Assembly: GCA_003667245.1 (NCBI GenBank)
Contig: RCNN01000183.1
Coordinates: 1 to 64,000, forward strand
DNA: 64,000 nucleotides
From: Heterostelium multicystogenum
Lineage: Eukaryota > Evosea > Eumycetozoa > Acytosteliales > Acytosteliaceae
Direction of reading: 5' to 3'
Below, piece after piece: positions 1 through 12,285 of the stretch. The notes beneath the pieces are model-generated. The model ran no database searches. It was not told the origin of the DNA and saw only the letters and a list, made by a program, of their open reading frames with translations. How positions within the stretch are numbered: position 1 is the first letter of the stretch; each line of letters begins with the position of its first letter. Made by a program: the position numbers and the translations under genes.

Positions 1-2756
1 TCAAAATATTTAACATCATCATCATAGGGTAGGTTTCTGTTGAAATAAAAAAAGAGAGGTTAGAAAGACGTTTACTTTTGAACTACTTATTATAAGATGA
101 TTAAGAAAGTGAATATATAAATAGATAAGAGTCAGATATTAGATTGAAACAGTCTAGCGTTTTAATCAGCTGGTGATCAGAAACACGGATGCAAGTATCA
201 TCATTAAAGAATAGTACTATATAGATAACAGATAGATCATTTTGGGGGTAGAGAGAGGTAATACATACATTTCGTAAAAAAATAAAACTGAAGAAAAATG
301 GGCATCAGTTTACTGTTTTAATAGACAATACCTGCCCCACTCGTCTGCATTGAAAAACAAAAAAAATAAACTGAAAAAACTTACAAAGAATTTACACACT
401 TTCGTATGCAATCAACTAAATTTTAAATATATATTCTTTAATTAGTTTAGAAACTGATAGTTTGTTTGAATTGGTCGAAAGACCTTAATTGGATGATTCA
501 ACTCTAATTTTAGAATAATTATACTTACATATATACGTGTAATGTAATATTCTTGTCAATCTATAAAGAGACTGTTGAAATGAATGAAAGTTAATATATT
601 GGTTATTATTATAATAATAGAACAACTTGAACAGATCATCGTCATCGTCGTCAAACTTATTATAGTATGATTTTGAATGATATAACATATAGAAGTCATT
701 ATTAATGTTCAATCAATTTAATAATATTATTATTCTATTCGTATTCATATTATGATTTGTAACAAATTACTAAATTAGGGTGTGAAATATATATTTATAT
801 GTTACCAAATTATGATAATGTGTAATTAGACAATAGAATTTTAAAAAATAGAATGATTGTACATATGATATATTATGATATATATTTTCCTTATTTGTGT
901 TTTATCTTGTTGTCATAATAGATTGGGTTACTATATTTAAACATTGAAATCAACAAATAATATATAATATAAATTAATTGGTAGTAACATTGTAGAATTT
1001 CCAATTATTAACACTGTTATATTAGATTGATATTGTTTAAGAATCTCATGTTATCAGATGTTGTGCAACTTAACAATACTTTATAACAATATCTAGCTGT
1101 ATTGCCTGCCATATGATGACGATGAGCGAATTAACCCAAGACAACTTAATTCAACACTTCTCCCACGACCACTGACATCCCAAAACCACAGACACCTATA
1201 ACATGTATATGTATGATTTTTTTTCTCTAAAAGGAATTCATAGCTATTGATTATGTATATATATTTAAATTCATTAAAAATTTATTCATGAACCATTAAT
1301 CTTAACACACACATTCACCCTCAAACTTCCAACACACCCCACCACTGTTTTACTTGATAACTATCACAATCAATCACATCGTTGGCCACTACAATGATCA
1401 TTCATTCATCCCAATGATTGATTAATCACCTAATAATCTGTTTAATCAAATCAAACACTAGTATCAACTAGTTAGTATTTAATTAATCAAATTCCAAATC
1501 ACCGAGCTGTTTCTGTTGTTGTTGTTGTTGTTGTTGTGTTGCTATTGTTGTTAATTCAATCAGCTGATAGATGAGTGTCCAACCAATAACAACCAACAAG
1601 CATTTTACTTACTTATTTAATTACTTTGCTATTGCCCAGTCACCTACTGGTATCTCATGTGATCACATCACTTGATCACTTCAACCCTTGAAAATTCAGC
1701 CAATCCAACTCAACTCATTGGTTTGTATTGTACTAAGATTGTGAAGTTTTTGAAATTTGATCATCAACCACACACACATCCATTCAATTCATTCCTTGCT
1801 TTCCATTTTCTGTTTCTTTGCTTTTTAAATGTTGGATCCAACACTCTACACTCTATGGATATCACTTAAAATTGTTAATTATTTGATCGCTTCGATGACT
1901 GATGGTTGTTGTTATTGTTGTTGTTGGTTTGAAATGTTAGTAAAACCATTGGTAGAGGTTTAGATAATGACTAAATGAATGAAAAAAGTATGAAATTCAA
2001 TCATCATCATCTAAATCACCCAATCATTATAAGATGATCATTGACCTTCAATATCTACCAACCTTTTCATTCCTTATCTTCCTATATCCCTAATTTCTTT
2101 TCAATTCAATTCAACTCAATAATAATAATAATAATAACAATAAATGTAACTCACTCACTTCTCCATTTCAATCTTTAAACCTATTCTAAATATAAACATA
2201 ATTTACCTATAAAGTTAAATATATTTAGCGCAGGGTGAATATTCCAGTGTCACCGACATCTCACCATCTGACCATCCATCTGTACATATATACATTCACA
2301 ATCCAAAATATCCACCTCTTATCAATCCATAGCACACACCACTACTTTTAAGATTCACGTGGTATCTCACTCACGGGTGATAAAATTCCCAAACAAACCA
2401 CCTATCATATAAATCTTTAGATATATGTCAATACATAGACTGACACCTGACTTGAAATAAATAAGAGGTTAGTCCTATTTTAAGAGTATATGTAAATCTC
2501 TTGTCACTTTTAAATAAATGATCCATAGAGTTAATATTTGATTATTAAATAAATGGTAAGTCAACAATAACAACAACGCAGAACCAATATAAATGAACTG
2601 GAAATTGGTAATTTCAATTATTAAATTCAAATATTAATTCCAATATTAAAATTATTATCATTTTCTTATCAGTAATCAATAGTTTAAACTATTTCTCTAT
2701 TTCTAAATACTCATCTTGACTCCTAAAGATAAAATTAATTTCCTTCTATCTAAAAC
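1..2756. other. intergenic, no gene recognised
   Basis: No reading frame here has coding character. The sequence is AT-rich with CAC/CAA-rich stretches (about 1130-1420) and trinucleotide tracts: a GTT/TTG run near 1515-1537, TTG runs near 1905-1927 and an AAT run near 2119-2135. Short open frames at 485-712 (minus) and 1672-1869 (plus) are low-complexity and have no recognisable motif. It probably contains promoter or 3' flanking DNA of neighbouring genes. Confidence 0.6.
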
Positions 2757-3808
2757 ATGGTTTCTACAATCAAAATTTTAATAATTACGATAATAATTCT
2801 GGTATACCTAATATGTATTTTCCAAATCTCTTAATACCAATTATATTGGTTGGAGTAATTTCGGATATAGTCAGTTTCCAGAATTTATGGGTTTGAAAAT
2901 GCATATCAGATGCTATCCAAATCCTAATTTTCAAAAGTTCAACAAACCAAACGTGATTTTCGACAGCGGTCTTCCATTTCCATCTTTAGTTTATGCCGGA
3001 TTCATTGAATCTTTAATGCCAAACTTTCCTAGTTTAAATGTTGCCAATGTTTGTTTCTTTGATAGATATGGATATGGCTATTCCGATCCATCACCAAGCT
3101 CTTTGATGGCAAACGAAACCGCTTTCCGTCTTCATGAGTCCCTCAAGATTGCCAACATTCGACCACCATATATTATGGCGGCTTGGTCTTGGGAAGTATT
3201 GATATTCAGTTTTTCACACTTTCATATATGAAAGAAGTAGTTGGAATGCTGACGATCGATGGAACCGATTCTGAATATGCCAATGACCAGACTCTCCCAG
3301 CAAAGCTTGCTGATTTAACATCAACCTGCCAATTTCTATTCTCAATGGCACAGGCCAATACTCTTAGAGATTTTACAAAGCAAACCAATCTCTCAATCGA
3401 AACCGGATTGATTCCAAACAATACTGTGCTACCGCCACAAGCAACCGCAAAAATCAATGATTTCTTCTACACTCCAAAATTCTTTTCTACCGTAATCCAG
3501 GAATTACAAATCATGCTCCCAAGTGCAAGCTTATTAAGATGTCACCTACAAAATCAATGAATACAACAAAACCATTATCCAATATTCCATTGATGGTATT
3601 GACAGCCGACCAAAAGGATCCACAGTGGAACGAAAGACAAATCAAAATGGCGTCTTTATCTACCAGATCAGCGCATATTTTTATTAATAGTAACCATTTT
3701 GTTCCAATGTACTATCCATACTTTATTGTTGACTCTTTGAAAATGTTAGTTGAAAGATTTGTTGACAAACAAGTACCCATTGTTCCTATAGGCTGTCCAT
3801 TTTCATAA
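2757..3808 (+). CDS. alpha/beta hydrolase-fold protein with N-terminal membrane anchor (frame-disrupted)
   Basis: The reading frame starts at ATG 2757 with a hydrophobic N-terminus (MVSTIKILIITIIILVYLIC) that looks like a signal anchor. It then needs a frameshift near 2832 to enter the body (GWSNFGYSQFPEF...). The nucleophile elbow reads AWSWG at about 3180-3198, where one base is missing and the frame changes again. A third change lies near 3540. A plausible catalytic Asp follows (VLTADQKDPQW) and a His (INSNHFVPMYY), so order and spacing fit a serine hydrolase of the alpha/beta fold. The substrate cannot be inferred. Three breaks in about 1 kb mean either a decaying pseudogene or sequence errors like those in neighbouring housekeeping genes. 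Confidence 0.7.
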
Positions 3809-4231
3809 ATTTCCTTTAGTTAATTAATATAATCAACCGAGATGTATCATTACCGAATAATAAATGAACTCATTATATTTAAAAATTAAACAAAAGGATT
3901 ACATGATTTGTTTTTTCGAAATAAAAACCAATAAACCATAAATCTAATTTTGTTATATAAACAAACATTTTTAAGTGATGAAAATAATAAAGACTATCAA
4001 GACCCCTAACAACAATTTAAAACCTTCTATTTACCAATGAAAAATCAACAGGGATCTGTCTAATTAAAACTCTCACATAATATTTTGATGAAATATCCAG
4101 CATGAAACTTCTTACAATATTTCTTTACTCGAAAATATAAGTTCTTATTATTATTTTCTAATATATATTAACATATGGTACATTTATTATATATATTTAT
4201 TCAATAGAAATTTAAATTTTGTTAAGTTATA
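3809..4231. other. convergent intergenic spacer
   Basis: AT-rich DNA between the 3' ends of two convergent genes. No gene or structured element was seen. Confidence 0.6.
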
Positions 4232-5380
4232 CTACACGTCTGATCCACCTGGTGTAGATTGAATATCAACTATTGCATCAGCATTTGATGGATTATTTGT
4301 CTCTTTAACCTGCTCTGACTTTTCTTTATCTTTCTCATCTTTTGTATTGTCTTTTGGTGTATTCTCATTTTCATTATCTTCGTCATCGTCGAAATTGGTA
4401 CCAGAAACTCTATTGGAGTTTCCTGGACCCCAGGTTTGCAAAGATGGAGAAAGTACTAGAAGCATCGAAACAATCCATAGAATTTCAATGACTCGAACGA
4501 CTACTGTAAATGCCAATAGATTCTTAATTTCGAAAGGTGGATTTGATACTGCTGCCCAAACGATGACAGCAAAGGTCAATGATGTTACAACAATTGCTAC
4601 CTTCGATAAAGTTGTCACTTTTTGAATCTTTCCATGTGTCTTTTCGCTAAACACACCGCAATCTTTATTTGAAACCAATTGATATTCATTCCAAATCATT
4701 TTACCGAATACTGCAAATCCAACACTGGGATTTAATCAAATATTAATCCACGTTCATATTATTGAATATAGATTGATAATACATACGCTCCTATTCCAAC
4801 ATAGAATCCAAATACAATATTAGTCGCATAATAAGGCCAACTAACAATACTTCCAAGAAGCATCAAAAGCAATAATGCGATTTGAGCACCAATCAATACT
4901 TTTCCAGTGTATGGGAACATTTTCTCTACTACTTTACTGAAGTTTACATGATATATAATCTTCATCAAAACCAATAGAGTATTGAAATATGAGCAAACTA
5001 GTAATACTATTGGAATTAAATATAAAGCTCCCATTAAAATAATTGCTGGATAATGTAAAAACAATAGTACTGATCGAACTATACGAACTGGAATCAAGTT
5101 TAATATATGTTTTGATGAAATTTATAATTAAGTACCTACTTAAACATGCAGCTAAAAGGAATATATGTGAAACTAAAGACCATGTGTTGTTGGTTGTTTT
5201 TGTCTGAACCATTCTAACAATACGATATCCAGACACCATCAATGGTGGGATAAACAATATTATGAATACAATTGCCTGAGCATCGCAAGCTTTTTGGTTG
5301 CATCCATATGATGGGAGAGCAGGATCACAGTAGCACTGCTCAGATGTACCATCCAGACTCGTTGTAGTTGAATTACTCAT
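4232..5380 (-). CDS. seven-transmembrane protein, THH1/TOM1/TOM3-like
   Basis: Three exons join cleanly: 5380-5140, 5087-4787 and 4724-4232, with GTAGGT...CAG and GTATGT...CAG introns. They give an uninterrupted protein of 344 residues. The N-terminus is outside-like and Cys-rich (QCYCDPALPSYGCNQKAC). Seven hydrophobic segments follow: AIVFIILF, SLVSHIFLLAACL, IILMGALYLIPIVLLV, VLIGAQIALLLLML, FGFYVGIGAVGFAVFG, VAIVVTSLTFAVIVW and LLAFTVVVRVIEILWIV. The tail is acidic and Lys-rich (about 60 residues, likely cytoplasmic). The overall pattern resembles THH1/TOM1/TOM3 (DUF1084) membrane proteins. The assignment is by pattern only. An orphan seven-TM receptor-like protein is the alternative. Confidence 0.65.
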
Positions 5381-6999
5381 TATTTTATATTATTGCGATA
5401 CAGTTTTCCTTAGATATAATTCTATTCGTTTCTTTTTCGTTTCTTTGGAATACTACTGGTACAAGGATGGATATTAAAATTATTCAAAATTGGATTGATT
5501 TTCGAATTCTATTATGATTATTTACTAGTTGTATAGTTAATTTACTAATGTATGGAAATTGTAGGTTCGAGAATGGAATTTGCTTGGTCGTAAAATATAG
5601 ATTGTTATAATGAATGAATGAATTGATGGATAATGATGGATGAATATATAAAAATATTAATGACTATCAAGTAGTGTTATAATAGCATAAGAGAGAAGAG
5701 GTAGATGCAGCTGTTTCTTTTGATTAATTATTTGATTTAATAGAATGAAATGAATTGGATCGTGGGGTATAAGAATGGAAATGGTTATGGATGATTAAAT
5801 TTAAAGATGAATAATATAGATAAAAAGATATAATTAAATAAATAACAATGTTTATCTGTAGTAGTATTATTATATGATGATAGTTTTAATAAATTCAAAA
5901 GTTGGAAATCCAACCAACAATAACAACAACAACAACAACCAGAATGAAAGAAAACAAGCAAATGCTTAAATTTAATTTGATTGGTATTGTAGTTGTAGTG
6001 TTCTGAAAGATAGTGTAGTGAGTGTGTGGTTATTAACTGATCGGTTGGTTGAGGAGACAAAAGATATTTGATAATAATAATAATAATATATGAATGATTG
6101 TGTTATGAAATAATATAATATAAATATTTTTTAAAAATAATATCAGAATAACAACAATAACAACAACAAGGATTTACAAGACACCAATATAATAATTAAT
6201 ATTAAAATAATATACTATGTTATATTTTAATAGTGATTATTATTTTGGCTTGGTTGTTTGTTTGGCTTAACTGGATGTTGATTCAATTGAGACAAAATAA
6301 CAATAATAATAATGAAGCACACCTATGGCAACCTATCGTTGATTCTATAAGAATAATAATAATAAGGTTTACCACAAACAGCTTAACAAAACCAAACACC
6401 TAATTATTTATATGGAAACTGGAAATTGCTTTTGTACAAATATAATTATTGATAGATTTAAACAGTAGTTTGTTTTATACTGCGGATTTTGAAAGAATTA
6501 TAATTAAACAACAAACTTTGGTTGGTGTTATTGTTATTACTTCTTCTTCTGACAATCAAATATTTTGTAGTACTGGCTGATTGATCAATTCAATTCTATT
6601 CAATTCAATTCAATTGAATTTAATCCAAACTCAATTTAATTAATATATCGCTTGTTGCTGTAGTAGTAGTAGCAGCAGCTGGAGTAGTAGTCCATCCACT
6701 CCACTCTACTATGCTTAGCATACTGGTATTCTCTGGTGCAAACTAACAAACAACAGGCAATTCAATCAAGCTCATAATCAGAAAAAAAAGAAGCAGAAAA
6801 GAACAACAAATAAAGATAATGAAATCCACCCCACCTACTGACCCACTATTCCATAATGGATGTGACTGATTCAGACCAAAAAACACAACAAATATAGACT
6901 GATTGAATATATCTAAAATTGAGGATGAATGGTTTGTGGTGGGAGTGAGTGTTGCTGTTGATGCTGCTAGTGTGGTCGAGTCCTAACTCACTTCCCTTC

Positions 7000-7030
<31 letters not shown>

Positions 7031-9055
7031 TAATATTGGAATTATAATTAGTATGTTGAATAATTTAAAAATATATGCAAGCAAGTAACATATGTATATG
7101 TTTAAAACAAACATCACCAACAGCATCAGCATCAGCAATGTAATGTAATATTAGCAGTATGTTTGCTATGTTTATCTTCAGGCGGCTGCCTGCAACATCC
7201 AGTACCACTTTCATTCTATGCAATTCTATTAATAATTGTACCGCTTCCCTTCACCTTTTCACACATGAATGGTAAGTTTGATAATACAAAATACAACTAA
7301 CACAATTAACAATCATCGATTGAAAGACACTGTGTTACTCTAGGCGATCACATAGTAGCATGGCTGTATTTATTAATTCATCAATATTGTTTAAATATTC
7401 GACTTTTAGCAGTGGTTATTTAAGGATTGGATATGATAGGAAAGGATAAGGAAGGATGGTTGAGATTCACTTAATTAGACTATCAGTCGTGGTGGGGTTG
7501 TGGTGATAGGAAGTTAATCACACAACAACAACAACACATTTAAACACATAAGAACAACAACAAAAACACAGAAGTTTAAGTACAAGACAATATAGGATGC
7601 TAATGTATTGGTAGATGGGTATTCATTTGGTTAACCTAACCAAAATTGTCTATCTCAATTTAACTTAATGACGTGTGGCAATGTTGTTTTAAGCAATATA
7701 TCTTACGGTAGAGTATCCATATTATAATATGAAGGTTAGGAAGTGGGTGTGAACTTTGTGCTGTGCTGTGTCTGTAACAATAATCATGAACATCACCACT
7801 ATTATCCTACTGGGTGGTGAATGTGGTAGTGGTTGAGATTTATCAAACCAATTCCATTGACCATAAACCACATTGCATGCTACTATAAGTTAAATGCTAT
7901 TGAAATTAATCTAAATCTCTTGATGGTGAAGATACAGAGATAAATGTTTTAAATGGTGTCTGTACATGAGTCTGTGGTTGTGTGTTGTGTGTGTTATTAT
8001 TGTGATTGAGTTGTGTGTATGTGTGTGACTGGCTATTTAAAAATGATTGGGTATATGATGATATGAGCTATAACTTTTAAACAGTTAAACTTCACATGTT
8101 GAAGTTAGTGTTGATGTTAATTAATGTTGGTGTGGTAGTGATGATGGTGGTGATACCAATGATTGACTAACTAACTAAGTACTGATATGGTAATATTTAA
8201 TTTGTTTGCTTATAAACTAGTCACTTGATTGGATATATTATTTGTAATTTTAAATATAATGAGTATTTATATTACTCTATTGACACTAATACAATTTACA
8301 TATTTGATTGTATTCATTTAAACTAAATGTAAACTATCCTTTTGAAAGTGATAAATGCAACCGATAAGATATGAGCAAGTTGTCTAGATGCCATTGAGTT
8401 CAAACAGCTGGATTTCCATTTCATGCTATTCAAACACATGAGGTAACCAATCAAAAGTGAACAACATAGATTAGTTAGATGGAATAGATCTACCTGTCAT
8501 CGATTGTTTTCCAATGGTTTTGATAACCATTGGAATTTCATGTTTATGCAATGATTGATTGTTCCTATTTGATGTTTAATGTGAATATTAGTGTAATTGA
8601 ATGGTTAATAAATAGTCATCTTCTATTGTGTTATTATTATCATTATTTGATTAGGGTGAGGGGATATCCTCGATAAATTCAAAGAACTTTATCTTTGTAA
8701 AACAAATATAGAAATATTTGAGTTACAAATTGGAAGATCCATTCCACATTGCCAAATGACAGTATATTATGATCATTGATATTATGGGAACAAAATTGCT
8801 CAACCAAATTTGGTTTCGCAATGATCATGATCATCACCAGATCTGGAAGAGTAATACAATAAATTTGTACAAGTAAGACAGAGAATAGATAAATAAATTA
8901 GATAAAAAATACATTTATTATATATATTGATTTGCTAATGAGTACAACTGGACATGTTGTTGCTATTATGTTGTTGCCAACATGCCTAGGCGAGAACACT
9001 TAATAAACCATTGCTACTTCTTCTATAATAATTCACTATAAATCGGTAAGCAAGT
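5381..9055. other. long intergenic region with simple repeats
   Basis: There are 3.7 kb without a convincing gene. The region contains AAC/TTG and AAT tracts (for example around 5918-5940, 6300-6320 and 7000-7030) and CAG/TAG runs near 6656-6690. The open frame at 5785-6060 (minus) is simply a read-through of repeats. Mixed GT/TG-rich DNA at 7900-8170 has no coding signature. Confidence 0.55.
7000..7030. repeat. (AAT)n microsatellite
   Basis: About ten uninterrupted AAT units. Such tracts are common in dictyostelid intergenic DNA. Confidence 0.9.
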
Positions 9056-9975
9056 TTATTGGTATTGCTCTTCGTATTGTTGCTCTTCACCGTATTGTTG
9101 TTCATCATATTGTTGTTGGTCGTATTGTTGCTCCTCACCGTATTGTTGTTCTTCGTATTGTTGCTCCTCACCGTATTGTTGCTCTTCGTATTGTTGTTTT
9201 CTTCTTGGTGCTCACCAGAGTATTGTTGCTCGTAACCAGCGTTGGAGCTTGGGGCATTTGGATCGGCACCGAAGACGGCGTAGGTTGGCTTTCCACCAAT
9301 ACCCTTTTGTACACCACGGGCACCCTCGGCGGTCTTCTTTGGAGCGTTGAGGGCGTTCTTGGTGGCAATTGAGTCCAAACCGAATGATGGACGGTCACCA
9401 GATCCCTTTTGGGCAGTACCCAAACCTTCAGCGGTCTTCTTTGGAGCGTTGAGGGCGTTCTTGGTGGCAAGGAGTCAGCAACTTGGGTGGCAGTTGCCTT
9501 TGGGGTGTGGACAGCACAGTAGAGGGAACCCTCGAGGGCCTTGAAGTTCTTTACATTAAGAGTCAATTTGCAAACAGAGCCTTTATATTTGAAATAAGGA
9601 ATAATAATAATAATAAATTATAATATTCATTAATATTTATTTTTTTTTTTTTAAGTAAACTGGAAATCACAGAAAATCAAGAAACAAATCAAATGATCAA
9701 AAAAAAAAAGATAAATCAAACTCAAACAAATAATGACCAACTTCACCTCCTTCCTCAGACTCTAACCAACCACCACTTCGATTCATTTCGACAAGTCGAA
9801 ACCCAGCTACCACCTCCCTTTCTCCGACATTCTCTCACGACTCTTTCGATCCATCTTTCTTTCTTTCTTTTATAGACATACATTTGAAGCAACCCTTGTG
9901 ATAGGTCTTATCGGCGACGATTGACTCTAATGGGTATGAGGTTTTATTACAGATTCCACACTTGGCAGCAGACAT
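9056..9975 (-). CDS. limE: LimE-like LIM-domain actin regulator
   Basis: Exon 1 (9975-9882) starts MSAAKCGICNKTSYPLE and carries the first half of a LIM domain, with C-x2-C, then H and C-F-K-C across the junction. A 301-nt GTATGT...AAG intron (9881-9581) follows. Exon 2 completes the LIM finger (CSVCKLTLNVKNF...LYCAVH). Next come two copies of an ATKNALNAPKKTAEG-type linker repeat and a Gln/Tyr/Glu-rich tail made of EEQQY/GEEQQY units, ending at 9056. This order matches Dictyostelium LimE, a small cortical F-actin-associated LIM protein. Two single-base breaks, near 9467 and near 9200, must be bridged to read it through. The repeated AAC/CAA codons of the tail make the second break hard to place. 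Confidence 0.88.
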
Positions 9976-11331
9976 TTTATATATGAGATTGGTTGTTGGT
10001 TATTATAGAAAAATAAAACAGAAAAAGAAGGGAGTTTATATTATAACAGAGTGTTAATTATATTATACAGATATTGGTTTGAAATATGAATGAAAGATTT
10101 TTGGTCAAGCCCTCTTATTGATTTGTGTGACTACTGGCAAGTTGATACTGAAATTTTATTTATTTTAATAATTATTATTATTATATTGTTTTTCAATTAT
10201 TATCATCGCAGGGCACCCATAGAATGTTTGTGAGTTTTTTAATGGGTTTTGGAGTTCAATATGTGCAGTTGGTGGAAGGAAAGAAATCATTTTCATGCAC
10301 AATCAATCACTACTGATCCACTAATTTATTTCATTTTTCTAAGGTGGGTTGGAAATGTGGCTTTTTAAAAACAACATTTGGATTTTTTTCAAAATATTTT
10401 AGTTTGAAAATGAAAATGATGTTAAATTAATAATTATTTTTTTCATTTTAATTTTGGTTTACAGATCGATCGATTGACATCAGTCATTAATATTAAAATT
10501 AAAATAATATATAATTAAAAAAAATAAAAAAAAAAATAAAATATTAATATATTTTATCAATTTCAATCAAACAGAGGAGAGAGCCTGCTCTTTGTTTGTT
10601 TGATCAACTCTATTGCCAAAATAAAATATCCATCCATCCACCACATGACTCTAATTAAAATATAATTGGGGAGTAAACAAAATTTCGACAGACAGATTAT
10701 TGTAATATTTGTTTGTGTCATTTGGTGAACCACTCACAATCAGACACTTGATGTGTGAGATATTTATATATTGCTTCGCATTTTTCTAAATCAAGTTCAA
10801 TTTACAATAATGAAAGGAACTCATTTACAAATTAGATTATGGTTTATATCAAAAATTACCCATTTTAAGTCCTCTATTGTTTTATAGGTTTTATGATACT
10901 CTTTTGGTTAGAAACCATTCACATGACAACAATACTATTTCCATTTTCGATTTAACCAAACTTGTAAATAATATAAATATAAAAGAGATTACTCTTGTTT
11001 ACCTTTCCTCATTTTCCATACTCAATATTAATAATGTATACACTGTGTTCTATCATCACATGTGATGTTGTAGTTTATTAATACATGGTGTAAACTTATC
11101 ATCAACTTTAGATTGATTGATTGATTGATTGATTGATTACTTTTATCATTTCCATATTGTATGCAATTTTGGCTTGATCCTGTTTTGATTGTAACGTTTT
11201 TTTTGAAAATTTGAAAAAATTAAAATGATTGTGTGTGCAGATTTGACGATAATAGTTGATCATTTTCATAGTATTACTTTGTTCGTTTTCCTCTAAATTA
11301 ATATAGATAGTCGATTGATTGGAACTAGAGA
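9976..11331. other. intergenic region
   Basis: AT-rich, with poly(A/T) tracts at 10500-10545 and a GATT tandem near 11113-11137. No gene was recognised. The short plus-strand frame at 10877-11065 has no supporting features. Confidence 0.55.
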
Positions 11332-12175
11332 ATGAACAAGTTAGTCAAATCATTCACTTGTAGTTTATATATGAATGCTGCACGTCGTAGCAGCACCAAG
11401 ACTATTGGCACTGCTGCTGCTTCTCTATACTCTCCTTTGAATATAAACACTATCAAACAACAGCAACAGTCATGCTATCAGAACATACTTTACACAAATC
11501 ATTGAGCACTAGATCGACTCAACCATCAAATACAAGTGCTGCTGGTGCTGCCACTGCTACTCCAACCAATACATCTACATTGATTCAATCAGTTTTGAAA
11601 GAACAAAAGCAAAAAGAAGAAACTACCAAACCAGTCGTCAAAACAGCAACTGCCACTCTTAGAAACCTTCCATACAGCCAATGGAAATTGATGCCATTGT
11701 TCAAAGCTCTCACTGGTCTTAGCTACCGTGAGGCTATCGCCCAACTTACTTTCGCCAACATCGGTCCAGCAAATCAAATCAAAGGTCTAGTTACATCTGC
11801 ACGCTACAACGCCGAATACTACAAGAATTTAGACCCAGATCGTTTAATTGTTTGTAAGTTCGACAACAAGATCATCCTAGTTATGGCACCATAGTGCAGC
11901 ATTGCAGAGCATTTGCAGAACATCAAGTTACTAAAACTATCTATCTTATGATGATCCTCATCACAATTGTAGCACAAATATATACAGGAAGATCACACTA
12001 TCAATCAAGAATCGAATTTAAAGGAAGAGTAGAACTGGTATTAGAAGAAAGCCATTCACCCATGTTACAGTTGAATTGAAAGAAGTCGAAAAGGTGCCAG
12101 GTGAGAAGAAGCTTGGTAAATTTGGAAAAGACTCACAAGACCATCGAAAATTATAACAACCCATTGATCTCTTAA
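11332..12175 (+). CDS. mrpl22: mitochondrial large-subunit ribosomal protein uL22 (mRPL22)
   Basis: The start at 11332 gives MNKLVKSFTCSLYMNAARRS, basic and hydroxylated and suitable as a mitochondrial targeting peptide. The frame shifts near 11465. The uL22 core then follows: YREAIAQLTFANIGPANQIK, SARYNAEYYKNLDPDRLIV. A GTAAGT donor after DRLIV (about 11853) suggests an intron, with the acceptor probably among several AGs at 11893-11930. The downstream exon carries the basic C-terminal hook (RIEFKG, then RTGIRRKPFTHVTVELKEVE) and ends THKTIENYNNPLIS at 12175. At least two further single-base breaks (about 12025 and 12130) are needed. It should line the exit tunnel of the mitoribosome. Confidence 0.75.
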
Positions 12176-12285
12176 GCATAACCTATGAACTTAACTTTAA
12201 CTAATAAACGAATATTATACTATTATATATAAGACAAAATGTTGAGATAATGATGATAGTCATAGTTACTACAAATTAACTTTTA

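Noticed and set aside
485..712. 75-codon minus-strand open frame
   Set aside because: It is Asn/Asp/Tyr-rich low complexity in AT-rich DNA, with no motif, promoter or intron context.
5785..6060. 91-codon minus-strand open frame
   Set aside because: It runs through AAC/ATT repeats, has no conserved features, and has a Cys/Tyr tract that is only a repeat read-through.
9693..9875. Plus-strand open frame
   Set aside because: It lies in the limE intron, opposite to the gene.
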